Origin: DATMXT01 sp035560415 | GTDB lineage: Bacteria; Bacillota; Clostridia; Oscillospirales; Feifaniaceae | NCBI GenBank assembly: GCA_035560415.1 | Contig: DATMZG010000042.1 | Span: forward strand, 1 to 26,888 | Length of the DNA: 26,888 nt | Direction of reading: 5' to 3' | In this document: in pieces, positions 7,071 through 14,273 of the stretch | Layout: every line of letters starts with the position of its first letter | How positions within the stretch are numbered: the stretch's first letter is position 1 | Made by a program: the position numbers and the translations under genes | Notes under the pieces: generated by a model | Seen by the model: the letters and a program-made list of their open reading frames with translations, nothing else | The model's database searches: none | What the model was told of the DNA's origin: nothing

Positions 7071-9095
7071 TTAAGGCTGCCCCCTCGCGGCGATGATGCC
7101 GCCGACGTCCAAAATCAAACTGATTTGTCCGTCTCCTAAAAGCGTACAGCCGGAAAGCCCTCTTGTCTTTTTGATGTACTGCGGCATGGCCTTGACCACG
7201 ACCTCCTGCTGCCCCAAAAGCTCATCGGCAAAGAGGCAGATGGTGTTGTCCCCGTTTTCGGCCATGATGAGAATTCCCTCGGAGGGGTCGGTCACGTCGG
7301 ACGGGATGTCGAAGAGGTCATAGAGCCTGAGGACGGGATAGCACTTCCCCCGCACCATGATCATCTCGTTGCCGTCCGGGTCCTCGAAAGTTTCGCCGGC
7401 CTTCGGCCGGAAGGACTCGCGGATGTTGGTGATGGGCAGCGTGTAGAGGGAGCCGCCGACCCTGAGGTTCATGCCCTCCACAATGGCGAGGGTCAGCGGG
7501 AACTTCATGACAAAGGCGCTTCCCTTGCCCTTGACGCTCTCGACCGTAACACGGCCTCCGACCTCCTCAATGTTTTTCACGACGACGTCGAGCCCCACGC
7601 CTCTGCCCGAGAACTCGGTGATGACGTCGTTTGTGGAAAAACCGGGCAGGAAAATGAGGGAATAGACCTCTTTGTCGGTCATCTCGGACGCCGGCTTTGT
7701 CAAAAGCCCGCGCTCTGCCGCCCGCTGCGCAATGGCCTCCCTGTCAAGCCCCCTGCCGTCGTCCCGCACAATGATGAGCACGTCGCCGCCGTCGTTTTTG
7801 GCCTCGAGCGTGACGGCGCCCCGCTGGGATTTTCCGCAGGCGGCCCGCTCCTCGGAGCTCTCGACGCCGTGGTCGACCGAGTTGCGCACGAGGTGCATCA
7901 GGGGGTCGGCGATGTGGTCGATGATGTTCTTGTCGACCTCGGTCTCCTCGCCCACGATTTTCAGCTCGACGTCCTTGCCGAGTTTGCGGTTCATGTCCCG
8001 CACAATGCGGTTCATGCGCTGGAAGGTGGTGGCCAAGGGCACCATGCGCACCGACATGACGAGGTCCTGCATCTCCCCCGTGATTTTGCGCAGCTGCCCC
8101 GCCGCCTTTTGAAAGCTCTCGAGCTGGAGCTTTTTAATTTCGGGGTTGTGAATGACCATCGCCTCGGCGATGACGAGCTCCCCTAAGAGGTCCATGAGCC
8201 TGTCGAGCTTTGCGACGCCGACGCTGATGATGGAGCTTGTCATGGGGGCGGCCGTCTCCCGCTCCATCAGGCGCTCTTTTTCGGGCGCCGGCACTGCGCC
8301 GACCTGCTGCTTTTCTTCCCGCGCGTCGGGGGCTTCGCCCTCGGCGCGCTCAGTGAGCGCAAGGTCCTTTAAAAACACCTGCTTCATGAAAAAGCGGGTC
8401 ATTTCGTCATAGGACAAATCGGCCGAGAACTCCACTGTAAAGCCGTTTTTGCGAATGACGTCGACACAGGTGTCGTCGTCGATGATGTCAGCCGGAATGT
8501 GGGTGATATCGCTCGCAAGCTCCCCGAGCTTGTGAACGATGTCAAAGGCCCGGATGTTCTCCATCATGCAGCCGTCTTCAAAGAAGACCGTGGCCCTGTA
8601 CCGGTGTTCTCCGGCCGGCTCCACGCCCTCCCGGGGCTCTTTTTGCACCGCCTGCGCTGCGCTTTCAGGCGGATGGGGCGCCTCTTTTGCACTTCTAAGC
8701 GCTTTGGCAAAGAGGGCAATGCGCTCCTCGAGCTCTCCGGCGTCCCCGTCCGCGGACTTGCCCGCAGTCAGTTTCGCGAGCTCCGACTTGATGAAATCGA
8801 TGCTCGAGAGCACGAGGTCTGTCAGGGTCTCGACGTCGTACTGCGCCTGCGAATCCTCGCGGAGGATGGAAAACAGGTCCTCCATCTTATGGGCGAAGTG
8901 GGAAATGCCGTCGTACTGCATCATGGCGGCAGAGCCCTTGACTGTGTGCATGACCCGGAAAATTTCGTCGACGAGCTCTTTTGAGTAGGCGGCGGTCTTT
9001 TCGCAGGCGAGCACCGACTGCTCAATTTGCTCTAAGTTCTGCTCCGTTTCAAAAATGAACAGGTCGAACAGTGAATCCGTTGAAAAATCAGGCAA
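7071..9095 (-). CDS. cheA: Chemotaxis histidine kinase CheA
   Basis: The product has 674 residues in the normal CheA layout. The N-terminal Hpt domain has the phospho-His in FRVMHTVKGSAAMM (His50). A P2 CheY/CheB-binding domain lies at about 160-260 (YRATVFFEDGCMMENIRAFD). Then come the dimerisation helices (VGVAKLDRLMDLLGELVIAE) and the ATP-binding domain with N-box HLVRNSVDHGVE, DDGRGLD and GRGVGLDVVV. A CheW-like P5 domain ends the protein. CheA autophosphorylates under receptor control and passes phosphate to CheY and CheB. The start is TTG 9095, six bases after GGGGGT; no better start lies nearby and it keeps the Hpt domain whole. cheW follows. Confidence 0.97.
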   Translation of the reverse strand: MPDFSTDSLFDLFIFETEQNLEQIEQSVLACEKTAAYSKELVDEIFRVMHTVKGSAAMMQYDGISHFAHKMEDLFSILREDSQAQYDVETLTDLVLSSIDFIKSELAKLTAGKSADGDAGELEERIALFAKALRSAKEAPHPPESAAQAVQKEPREGVEPAGEHRYRATVFFEDGCMMENIRAFDIVHKLGELASDITHIPADIIDDDTCVDVIRKNGFTVEFSADLSYDEMTRFFMKQVFLKDLALTERAEGEAPDAREEKQQVGAVPAPEKERLMERETAAPMTSSIISVGVAKLDRLMDLLGELVIAEAMVIHNPEIKKLQLESFQKAAGQLRKITGEMQDLVMSVRMVPLATTFQRMNRIVRDMNRKLGKDVELKIVGEETEVDKNIIDHIADPLMHLVRNSVDHGVESSEERAACGKSQRGAVTLEAKNDGGDVLIIVRDDGRGLDREAIAQRAAERGLLTKPASEMTDKEVYSLIFLPGFSTNDVITEFSGRGVGLDVVVKNIEEVGGRVTVESVKGKGSAFVMKFPLTLAIVEGMNLRVGGSLYTLPITNIRESFRPKAGETFEDPDGNEMIMVRGKCYPVLRLYDLFDIPSDVTDPSEGILIMAENGDNTICLFADELLGQQEVVVKAMPQYIKKTRGLSGCTLLGDGQISLILDVGGIIAARGQP

Positions 9096-9125
9096 ATTAA
9101 CACCCCCTGCCCGGCGGTCGCCCCG

Positions 9126-9485
9126 TCAGGCCAATACGCTGTTGAGTGTACTGATGATAAACTCTTCCTTGTAGGGTTTCACAATGAAGGACTTGGCGCC
9201 GCTCAAAATGGCCTCCCGCACAAGCCCCTCCTGACCCATGGCCGACACCATGACCACTTTGGCGCTCGGGTCCTGCTGACAGATGTTTTTGAGGGCCTCA
9301 ATTCCCGTCATCTCAGGCATCGTGATGTCCATTGTCACAAGGTCAGGCTTCAGCTCCTGATATTTCGCGACGCCCTCAATTCCGTTTTCGGCCTCTCCCA
9401 CAACTTCAAATCCGTGTCTTTCGAGTACTTTTTTGATGGACATCCGCATGAAGGCGGCGTCGTCCACAACCAGTACAGTTGACAT
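9126..9485 (-). CDS. cheY: Chemotaxis response regulator CheY (cheA-adjacent)
   Basis: This 119-residue receiver domain has Asp8-Asp9, phospho-acceptor Asp53 (VTMDITMPEM), Ser81 and Lys103 (IVKPY), so all catalytic positions are intact. It lies 30 bases before cheA, the usual kinase partner. It differs clearly from the receiver at 26105-26470 (about half identical by eye), so the two may have split duties, for example motor control versus phosphate sink. GGGAG lies nine bases before ATG 9485. Confidence 0.94.
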   Translation of the reverse strand: MSTVLVVDDAAFMRMSIKKVLERHGFEVVGEAENGIEGVAKYQELKPDLVTMDITMPEMTGIEALKNICQQDPSAKVVMVSAMGQEGLVREAILSGAKSFIVKPYKEEFIISTLNSVLA

Positions 9486-9519
9486 AGGTTTTTTCTCCCT
9501 TTCGTGGTTTCTTCCCGAA

Positions 9520-10593
9520 TTATAAATCCGTGATGTTTGTGATGGTTATATTGAGCAGCTCGCCGTCGTTGAAGAGATCGTAGTAGATGGGGATCGGCGA
9601 GTCGCAAATTATCTGAACTTTGGGCCTCGTTCCGCAGCCCGGAAAATTCTCGACCACAACGCCTTTGAGCCCGTTGCTCAGCATCACGGCGGTCCCGGTT
9701 GGGAAAGGCAAAATCCGCTTGGTAAACGTCTTGACGACCGACGGGTCAAAGAGGCTGCCGGAGCCCCCCATGATGTACTCCATGCCCTCGGATGGGAGCA
9801 GGCCCTTCCGGTAGGGCCTATCGGAGGTCAGAGCGTCATAGACGTCGGCGACGGCGGCAATGCGCCCGAAATTCGGGATTTTCTCCCCGATGAGCTTGTT
9901 CGGGTAGCCGCTGCCGTCAAATTTCTCGTGGTGGGTCAAGACGGTGACGTTGGACATATAGGGGATGTCCCAGTGCTCTCTGAGATAGTCGCTGCCGGCC
10001 CTGCTATGCGCCTTGACCGCTTCGAACTCCTCCAGCGTCAATTTCGACGGCTTGTTGAGAAACTCCTTCGGGACGAAGACTTTGCCGATGTCGTGCAGCA
10101 GCGTTCCCAGCCCCAGCTTGTAGAGGTCGTTTTTGGACAGGCCCATCGCGTAGCCCAGAATGACCGAGATGACCGAGACATTGACCGAGTGATGATAGGT
10201 GTAGTCGTCGAACAGCTTCAAATCGATCATGTTGACCGAGACATTTTTGTTGACCGAAATCTCCTGCACGATGTCGTTGGTCACGCCCATGGCGCCGTCG
10301 AGCACATCCGGCCGCGACAGGCTGCCCGGGTCGGCCTCGACCTGCTTAAAGACCTGTTTTAAGGTTCTGACGGCCCTGTTTCGCAGATGGTCGCTGATGC
10401 CGGAGCTGACCTCAAAATTGTCTCCTTCGCCGTCATCGATATAGACGCCCTGATATCTGAGCGCATTAATCCGGTTGATTTCGGTCTGGGTCAAAGCGAC
10501 GCCCTTGGCCAGCATCAACTCATTTTCGCGGCCGTACAGGTCACGCCCGATGATCATGCCCGGCTTCATGCAAGACGATGGTACAAATCTCAT
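9520..10593 (-). CDS. HD-GYP domain cyclic-di-GMP phosphodiesterase
   Basis: The product has 357 residues and no membrane segment. The HD-GYP domain spans about residues 105-300, with the HD pair in LLHDIGK (His167-Asp168) and the full GYP signature HHEKFDGSGYP at 221-231. These are the metal and catalytic motifs of enzymes that degrade cyclic-di-GMP to linear pGpG or GMP. The first 100 residues (MRFVPSSCMKPGMIIGRDLY) form a short N-terminal region common to cytosolic HD-GYP proteins. Low cyclic-di-GMP usually favours motility, so a role in permitting swimming is a fair inference. GAGGT precedes ATG 10593. It lies after the flagellin terminator, and I see no clear promoter in the 87 bases before it. 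It is 34 bases upstream of cheY. Confidence 0.95.
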   Translation of the reverse strand: MRFVPSSCMKPGMIIGRDLYGRENELMLAKGVALTQTEINRINALRYQGVYIDDGEGDNFEVSSGISDHLRNRAVRTLKQVFKQVEADPGSLSRPDVLDGAMGVTNDIVQEISVNKNVSVNMIDLKLFDDYTYHHSVNVSVISVILGYAMGLSKNDLYKLGLGTLLHDIGKVFVPKEFLNKPSKLTLEEFEAVKAHSRAGSDYLREHWDIPYMSNVTVLTHHEKFDGSGYPNKLIGEKIPNFGRIAAVADVYDALTSDRPYRKGLLPSEGMEYIMGGSGSLFDPSVVKTFTKRILPFPTGTAVMLSNGLKGVVVENFPGCGTRPKVQIICDSPIPIYYDLFNDGELLNITITNITDL

Positions 10594-10680
10594 AACTTAT
10601 CCAACCTCAATACCCACTTTGCCGTTTTTGTGGTTTTCTTTGCCCGCTCCCATGTAAACAAAGGGGCTGCGCCAATTGGT

Positions 10681-10725
10681 AAAGGCCGCCTGCCGGCCTT
10701 TGCGAGATCCGGCAGGCGGCCTTTT
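10681..10725 (-). terminator. Strong hairpin terminator after the flagellin genes
   Basis: A perfect 16-bp stem pairs AAAGGCCGCCTGCCGG (10681-10696) with CCGGCAGGCGGCCTTT (10709-10724) around a 12-base loop. It ends in TTT on the minus strand and TTTT on the plus strand. It closes the flagellin unit. Confidence 0.82.
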
Positions 10726-10758
10726 ATCAACTGCTCGCTTTTTTGCCTTGAGGCGCCG

Positions 10759-11592
10759 TTACTGGAGCAGGGACAGGACGTTCTGCGGCATGGCGTTGGC
10801 CTGGGCCAGCATGGCTGTGGCCGCCTGCACCAGAATGTTGTCCTTCGTGTACTCGCTCATCTCGGAGGCCATGTCGACGTCGCGGATGTTGGACTCGGCG
10901 GCCGAAATGTTCTCGTTGGTGGTCGAGAGGTTATTGGAGATGTGGGTCAGCTTGTTCTGCTGGGCGCCGTAAGTCGCACGCTGGGTGTTGACGATGTCAA
11001 TGGCACCCTCGATGGTCGTGACGGCGGCAGCGGCGGCAGTCTCCACGTCGATGGCGACCAGGGCACCGTCGGCCGTCGCGCCGGCCACGCCGTTTTTGGC
11101 GGCGAGGTCGGTGAAGTCGGAGGCCTCGGCGACCGTGACCGACTCGCCGGCGTTTGCGCCGTAGGAGATTGTGGTGTCGGAGCTGAAGACGTTGATGCCG
11201 TTGAACTTGGTCGTGGTCGAAACCTCGTTGATGGCGTTGGCCAGCTGGTCGATCTCGGCCTGGATGTTCTCAAGGTCTGTGCCGCTGTAAGTGCCGTTGG
11301 AGGCCTCGACAGCCAGTTCCTTCATGCGGACCAGCATATCGGAGACTTCTTCGAGCGCGCCCTCGGCGGTCTGGATGTAGGAGATGCCGTCCTCGACGTT
11401 GCGGCCCGACTGGTCGAGACCCGCGATCTGGGAGCGCATCTTCTCCGAGATGGAGAGGCCGGCGGCGTCGTCGGCAGCGCGGTTGATGCGAAAGCCGGAC
11501 GAGAGCTTTTCCATGGCCTTGCTCGAGGCCTCGGTGTTCTTTGTGTATTTGTTGAAGGTGTTCAGCGCCGTGATGTTGTTGTTGATGCGCAT
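10759..11592 (-). CDS. Flagellin (third of three tandem copies)
   Basis: The product has 277 residues, with the same D0/D1 ends as the other two and the longest centre (SGTDLENIQAEIDQLANAIN; ASDFTDLAAKNGVAGATADG). Residues near 88-95 (LVRMKELAVEAS) occupy the D1 position that in enteric flagellins is recognised by TLR5, but differ from that motif. GGGAGG lies before ATG 11592. The gap to flagellin 2 is 118 bases, again with a CGGATTTCTGAA element and GC-rich inverted repeats but no sigma-28 promoter. The stop is 34 bases before the strong terminator at 10681-10725. Confidence 0.97.
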   Translation of the reverse strand: MRINNNITALNTFNKYTKNTEASSKAMEKLSSGFRINRAADDAAGLSISEKMRSQIAGLDQSGRNVEDGISYIQTAEGALEEVSDMLVRMKELAVEASNGTYSGTDLENIQAEIDQLANAINEVSTTTKFNGINVFSSDTTISYGANAGESVTVAEASDFTDLAAKNGVAGATADGALVAIDVETAAAAAVTTIEGAIDIVNTQRATYGAQQNKLTHISNNLSTTNENISAAESNIRDVDMASEMSEYTKDNILVQAATAMLAQANAMPQNVLSLLQ

Positions 11593-11622
11593 AAGTTCGT
11601 TCCTCCCTTATTATTCATTGAC

Positions 11623-11634
11623 TTCAGAAATCCG
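11623..11634 (-). promoter_or_regulatory. Candidate CsrA element, third flagellin leader
   Basis: The minus strand again reads CGGATTTCTGAA, 30 bases before ATG 11592. Here the GGA lies at the edge of another stem, ATCCGA-CAT-TCGGAT, which would partly hide it. The SD (GGGAGG) supplies a second GGA. Confidence 0.55.
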
Positions 11635-11710
11635 AATGTCGGATGTGGTCTGTCCGCGCCCGGCCGAAGTTTCGTTTCGGGCGGCGGCGCGCGCGTTTTC
11701 CGGATTTGGA

Positions 11711-12520
11711 TTACTGGAGCAGGGACAGAACGTTTTGCGGCATGGCGTTGGCCTGCGCCAGCATGGCGGTGGCGGCCTGCACCAGAATGTTGTCCTTCGT
11801 GTACTCGCTCATCTCGGAGGCCATGTCGACGTCGCGGATGTTGGACTCGGCGGCCGAAATGTTCTCGTTGGTGGTGGAGAGGTTGTTGGAGATGTGGGTC
11901 AGCTTGTTCTGCTGGGCGCCGTAAGTCGCGCGCTGGGTGTTGACGATGTCGATGGCGTCCTCAATCGTGGTGACGGCGGCAGCAGCGTCGGCCGCCACGT
12001 CGATCGAATCCAGGTCGCCGCCGCCGGCCGCAAGAGCCACAAAGTCGGTGGCCACGGCGACCGTGACACTCTCGCCGGCGTTTGCGCCGTAAGAGATGGT
12101 GGTGGCGGTGCCGAAGACGTCGATGCCGTTGAACTCGGTCGTGGTCGAGACCTCGGTGATGGCCGCGGCCAGCTCCGTGATTTCAGCCTGGATGTTGGCG
12201 AGGTCGGTGGTGCTGTATGTGCCGTTCGAGGCTTCGACGGCCAGTTCCTTCATGCGGACCAGCATATCGGAGACTTCTTCGAGGGCGCCTTCAGCGGTCT
12301 GAATGTAGGAGATGCCGTCTTCGACGTTGCGGCCCGACTGGTCGAGGCCCGCGATCTGGGAGCGCATTTTCTCCGAGATGGAGAGGCCGGCGGCGTCGTC
12401 GGCAGCGCGGTTGATGCGAAAGCCGGAAGACAGTTTTTCCATGGCCTTGCTCGAGGCCTCGGTGTTTTTCGTGTATTTGTTAAAAGTGTTCAGCGCCGTG
12501 ATGTTGTTGTTAATACGCAT
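11711..12520 (-). CDS. Flagellin (second of three tandem copies)
   Basis: The product has 269 residues. Its first 102 residues and last 77 or so are the same as in the neighbouring flagellins; the short centre differs (TTDLANIQAEITELAAAITE; VAVATDFVALAAGGGDLDS). D0/D1 ends polymerise into the filament; the centre forms the outer surface and is minimal here. AGGAGGG precedes ATG 12520. It lies 104 bases after flagellin 1 with no clear promoter of its own, so it is probably read from upstream. Near-identical ends suggest recent duplication or ongoing gene conversion. Confidence 0.97.
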   Translation of the reverse strand: MRINNNITALNTFNKYTKNTEASSKAMEKLSSGFRINRAADDAAGLSISEKMRSQIAGLDQSGRNVEDGISYIQTAEGALEEVSDMLVRMKELAVEASNGTYSTTDLANIQAEITELAAAITEVSTTTEFNGIDVFGTATTISYGANAGESVTVAVATDFVALAAGGGDLDSIDVAADAAAAVTTIEDAIDIVNTQRATYGAQQNKLTHISNNLSTTNENISAAESNIRDVDMASEMSEYTKDNILVQAATAMLAQANAMPQNVLSLLQ

Positions 12521-12540
12521 ACGTTTTCCCTCCTGACTTT

Positions 12541-12552
12541 TTCAGAAATCCG
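12541..12552 (-). promoter_or_regulatory. Candidate CsrA element, second flagellin leader
   Basis: The minus strand reads CGGATTTCTGAA, identical to the element before the third flagellin and one base different from that before the first. It ends 20 bases before ATG 12520, and AAA/TTT can close a small stem with CGGA in the loop. A second GGA is in the SD (AGGAGGG). Confidence 0.6.
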
Positions 12553-12570
12553 TTTACCTTTTGGCCTGTC

Positions 12571-12606
12571 CCCCGCCCGCCCGGATTTCAAGAGTGCAAG
12601 GCGGGG
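12571..12606 (-). promoter_or_regulatory. GC-rich stem-loop between flagellins 1 and 2
   Basis: CCCCGCC (12571-12577) can pair with GGCGGGG (12600-12606) around a 22-base loop, in the 104-base gap between the first two flagellin genes. No U-run follows on the minus strand, so a processing or stability role is more likely than full termination. No separate sigma-28 promoter is seen in this gap. Confidence 0.5.
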
Positions 12607-12624
12607 AGCTTTTGTCAAAACGGA

Positions 12625-13443
12625 TTACTGGAGCAGGGACAGGACGTTCTGCGGCATGGCGTTGGCCTGCGCCAACATCGCGGTGGCCGCCTGAACCAGA
12701 ATGTTGTCCTTGGTGTATTCACTCATCTCGGAGGCCATGTCGACGTCGCGGATGTTGGACTCGGCGGCCGAAATGTTCTCGTTGGTGGTGGACAGGTTGT
12801 TGGAGATGTGGGTCAGCTTGTTCTGCTGGGCGCCGTAGGTCGCGCGCTGAGTGTTGACCGTGTTGATGGCCGACTCAATCGTGGTGACAGCCGCAGCGGC
12901 GCCGCCGGCGGGAACGACATTGATGGTGGCAAGGGCGCCGGTCGTGGCCGTCGCAATGCCGGTGAAGGCGGTTGCCGCGGCGACCGTGACCGACTCGCCG
13001 GCGTTTGCGCCGTAGGAGATCGTGGTCGCGGTGCCGAAGACGTCGATGCCGTTGAACTTGGTCGTCGTGGAGACTTCGGTGATGGCGTTGGCAAGCTGGG
13101 TGATTTCAGCCTGGATGTTCGCGAGGTCGGTGGCGCTGTAAGTGCCGTTCGAGGCTTCGACAGCCAGTTCCTTCATGCGGACCAGCATGTCGGAGACTTC
13201 TTCGAGCGCGCCCTCAGCGGTCTGGATGTAGGAGATGCCGTCTTCGACGTTGCGCCCGGACTGGTCGAGACCGGCGATCTGGGAGCGCATTTTCTCCGAA
13301 ATGGAGAGGCCGGCGGCGTCGTCGGCAGCGCGGTTGATGCGGAAGCCCGAAGACAGTTTTTCCATGGCCTTGCTCGAGGCTTCGGTGTTTTTCGTGTACT
13401 TGTTGAAGGTGTTGAGCGCAGTGATGTTGTTGTTAATACGCAT
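12625..13443 (-). CDS. Flagellin (first of three tandem copies)
   Basis: The product has 272 residues, a short flagellin made almost only of the D0/D1 core. The N-terminus (MRINNNITALNTFNKYTKN; LSSGFRINRAADDAAGLSIS) and the C-terminus (SNIRDVDMASEMSEYTKDNI; ending AMPQNVLSLLQ) are canonical and build the filament core. Only about 80 central residues differ from the two paralogues. The leader carries a promoter candidate, a long hairpin and a CsrA-type hairpin; GGAGG lies eight bases before ATG 13443. As the gene nearest csrA with the best leader it may be the main flagellin, which is inference. Confidence 0.97.
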   Translation of the reverse strand: MRINNNITALNTFNKYTKNTEASSKAMEKLSSGFRINRAADDAAGLSISEKMRSQIAGLDQSGRNVEDGISYIQTAEGALEEVSDMLVRMKELAVEASNGTYSATDLANIQAEITQLANAITEVSTTTKFNGIDVFGTATTISYGANAGESVTVAAATAFTGIATATTGALATINVVPAGGAAAAVTTIESAINTVNTQRATYGAQQNKLTHISNNLSTTNENISAAESNIRDVDMASEMSEYTKDNILVQAATAMLAQANAMPQNVLSLLQ

Positions 13444-13470
13444 GTCTTATTCCTCCATGAAATCATTTTT

Positions 13471-13486
13471 CGGAAATCCGTTTCCG
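13471..13486 (-). promoter_or_regulatory. Candidate CsrA-binding hairpin, first flagellin leader
   Basis: The minus strand reads CGGAAACGGATTTCCG: a perfect 6-bp stem presenting CGGA in a 4-base loop. GGA in a hairpin loop is the known CsrA target. A second GGA lies in the SD (GGAGG, 25 bases or so further on), matching the two-site pattern known for Bacillus flagellin mRNA. Confidence 0.7.
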
Positions 13487-13489
13487 TCT

Positions 13490-13523
13490 TATATAAATCC
13501 GCTCGTACGCAGCGGATTATATA
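13490..13523 (-). promoter_or_regulatory. Long stem-loop in the first flagellin leader
   Basis: AATCCGCT (13496-13503) pairs perfectly with AGCGGATT (13511-13518) around a 7-base loop. The stem continues through flanking TATAT runs after one bulged A, giving about 13 bp. It would lie in the 5' leader of the flagellin mRNA, where it may protect the transcript; no U-run follows that would mark a terminator. Confidence 0.65.
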
Positions 13524-13566
13524 ACAGATGCGCAGGGGCGTTTCCCTCGTTTGTGCGTCTATCTAT

Positions 13567-13593
13567 ATATCGATATTTTTCGGAAAAAAATAA
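13567..13593 (-). promoter_or_regulatory. Candidate sigma-28 promoter for the first flagellin gene
   Basis: On the minus strand TTAT (13593-13590), 15 bases, then ATCGATAT (13574-13567) aligns without gaps to the flgM promoter and shares its 10-base CGATATATAG. It departs from the SigD consensus at two -10 positions and at the -35, so it is weaker by eye than expected for flagellin. It would give a leader of about 115 bases. Confidence 0.55.
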
Positions 13594-13598
13594 GCGAT

Positions 13599-13829
13599 TC
13601 AGCTGTTTTTTTCGAAAAGAGCCCGGCTGAGGGCACCGGTGTCGGCGTGGGAGCCGGCGGCCTCTCTGTTGATGGATTCAGTGTCTTTCAGTTCCCTTCG
13701 AATGACCCGGATGTCCCTCGGGGCTGAGATGCCGAGCTTGACCTTGTCCCCCATGGTCTCAAGCACGACGACCTCAATGTTCTCCCCGATGAAAAAAGAC
13801 TCGCCCGGCTTTCTGCTGATTACGAGCAT
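13599..13829 (-). CDS. csrA: Carbon storage regulator CsrA (RNA-binding translational repressor)
   Basis: The product has 76 residues. Residues 1-50 are the standard CsrA fold: MLVISRKPGESFFIG, then KVKLGISAPRDIRVIRREL with the RNA-contacting Arg near 44-45. A tail of about 26 charged residues follows, longer than in many bacterial CsrA proteins. CsrA dimers bind GGA motifs in mRNA leaders; in Bacillus the key target is the flagellin mRNA. The gene overlaps fliW and ends just before the first flagellin promoter, and all three flagellin leaders show GGA elements. A strong AAGGGGGCGG precedes ATG 13829. Confidence 0.96.
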   Translation of the reverse strand: MLVISRKPGESFFIGENIEVVVLETMGDKVKLGISAPRDIRVIRRELKDTESINREAAGSHADTGALSRALFEKNS

Positions 13830-14263
13830 CGCTGACCGCCCCCTTCCCCCGGAAACACGGGATGCCGCATGGGATATCCCGCGCTCTCCAGCACGACCTG
13901 CGCCGCAAGCCCCGCCTCGAAATTGACGGCGATGGGGCTGCGCAGGTTGACCGTGGTGAGGGCGATGTCGTCCGGGACGACGGCCACGGCAAAAAAGAAG
14001 AGCTCGCCCGGCTCCTCAGCCCCAAGGGCTGCAAGCACATCCCGGGGCAGGGCCGGACAGTACCGGTCGGCGACGGCGTCGGCCTCAAAGAGAATAAACC
14101 GGGGGCCGCCGTCCCCCGCCTCCCGCAGCTCCCAGACGGGGCCCTCTCCCTTGTGCTCGAGCGTGTACTGCGACAGCTCCTCAAAGCCCAAAATGCCCAT
14201 GGGAAAACGCAGCGGCGTCTTTGTGCCCGTGCACCTTGCGCGAAGCGCGATGTTTTTTTCCAT
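13820..14263 (-). CDS. fliW: Flagellar assembly factor FliW
   Basis: The product has 147 residues. Family stretches include FPMGILGFEELSQYTLE, a central FFFAVAVVPDDIALTTVNLR and SPIAVNFEAGLAAQVVL near the end. In Bacillus, FliW binds either flagellin or CsrA; free FliW blocks CsrA and thereby lets flagellin be translated. The gene overlaps csrA by 10 bases, so the two partners are coupled in translation. ATG 14263 has only a weak SD nearby; a better AAAGGAG lies about 14 bases upstream inside the end of the previous gene, which points to coupling with DUF6470. Confidence 0.96.
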   Translation of the reverse strand: MEKNIALRARCTGTKTPLRFPMGILGFEELSQYTLEHKGEGPVWELREAGDGGPRFILFEADAVADRYCPALPRDVLAALGAEEPGELFFFAVAVVPDDIALTTVNLRSPIAVNFEAGLAAQVVLESAGYPMRHPVFPGEGGGQRCS

Positions 14264-14273
14264 AACTTCTCAG

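Noticed and set aside
10387..12694. Long plus-strand open frames opposite the flagellin genes, with internal repeats
   Set aside because: The repeats are simply the reversed flagellin paralogues; the minus-strand proteins are clear flagellins.
13516..13522. TATAAT inside the flagellin leader hairpin as a sigma-A -10
   Set aside because: No -35-like hexamer lies 16-18 bases upstream; the match comes from the AT-rich stem.
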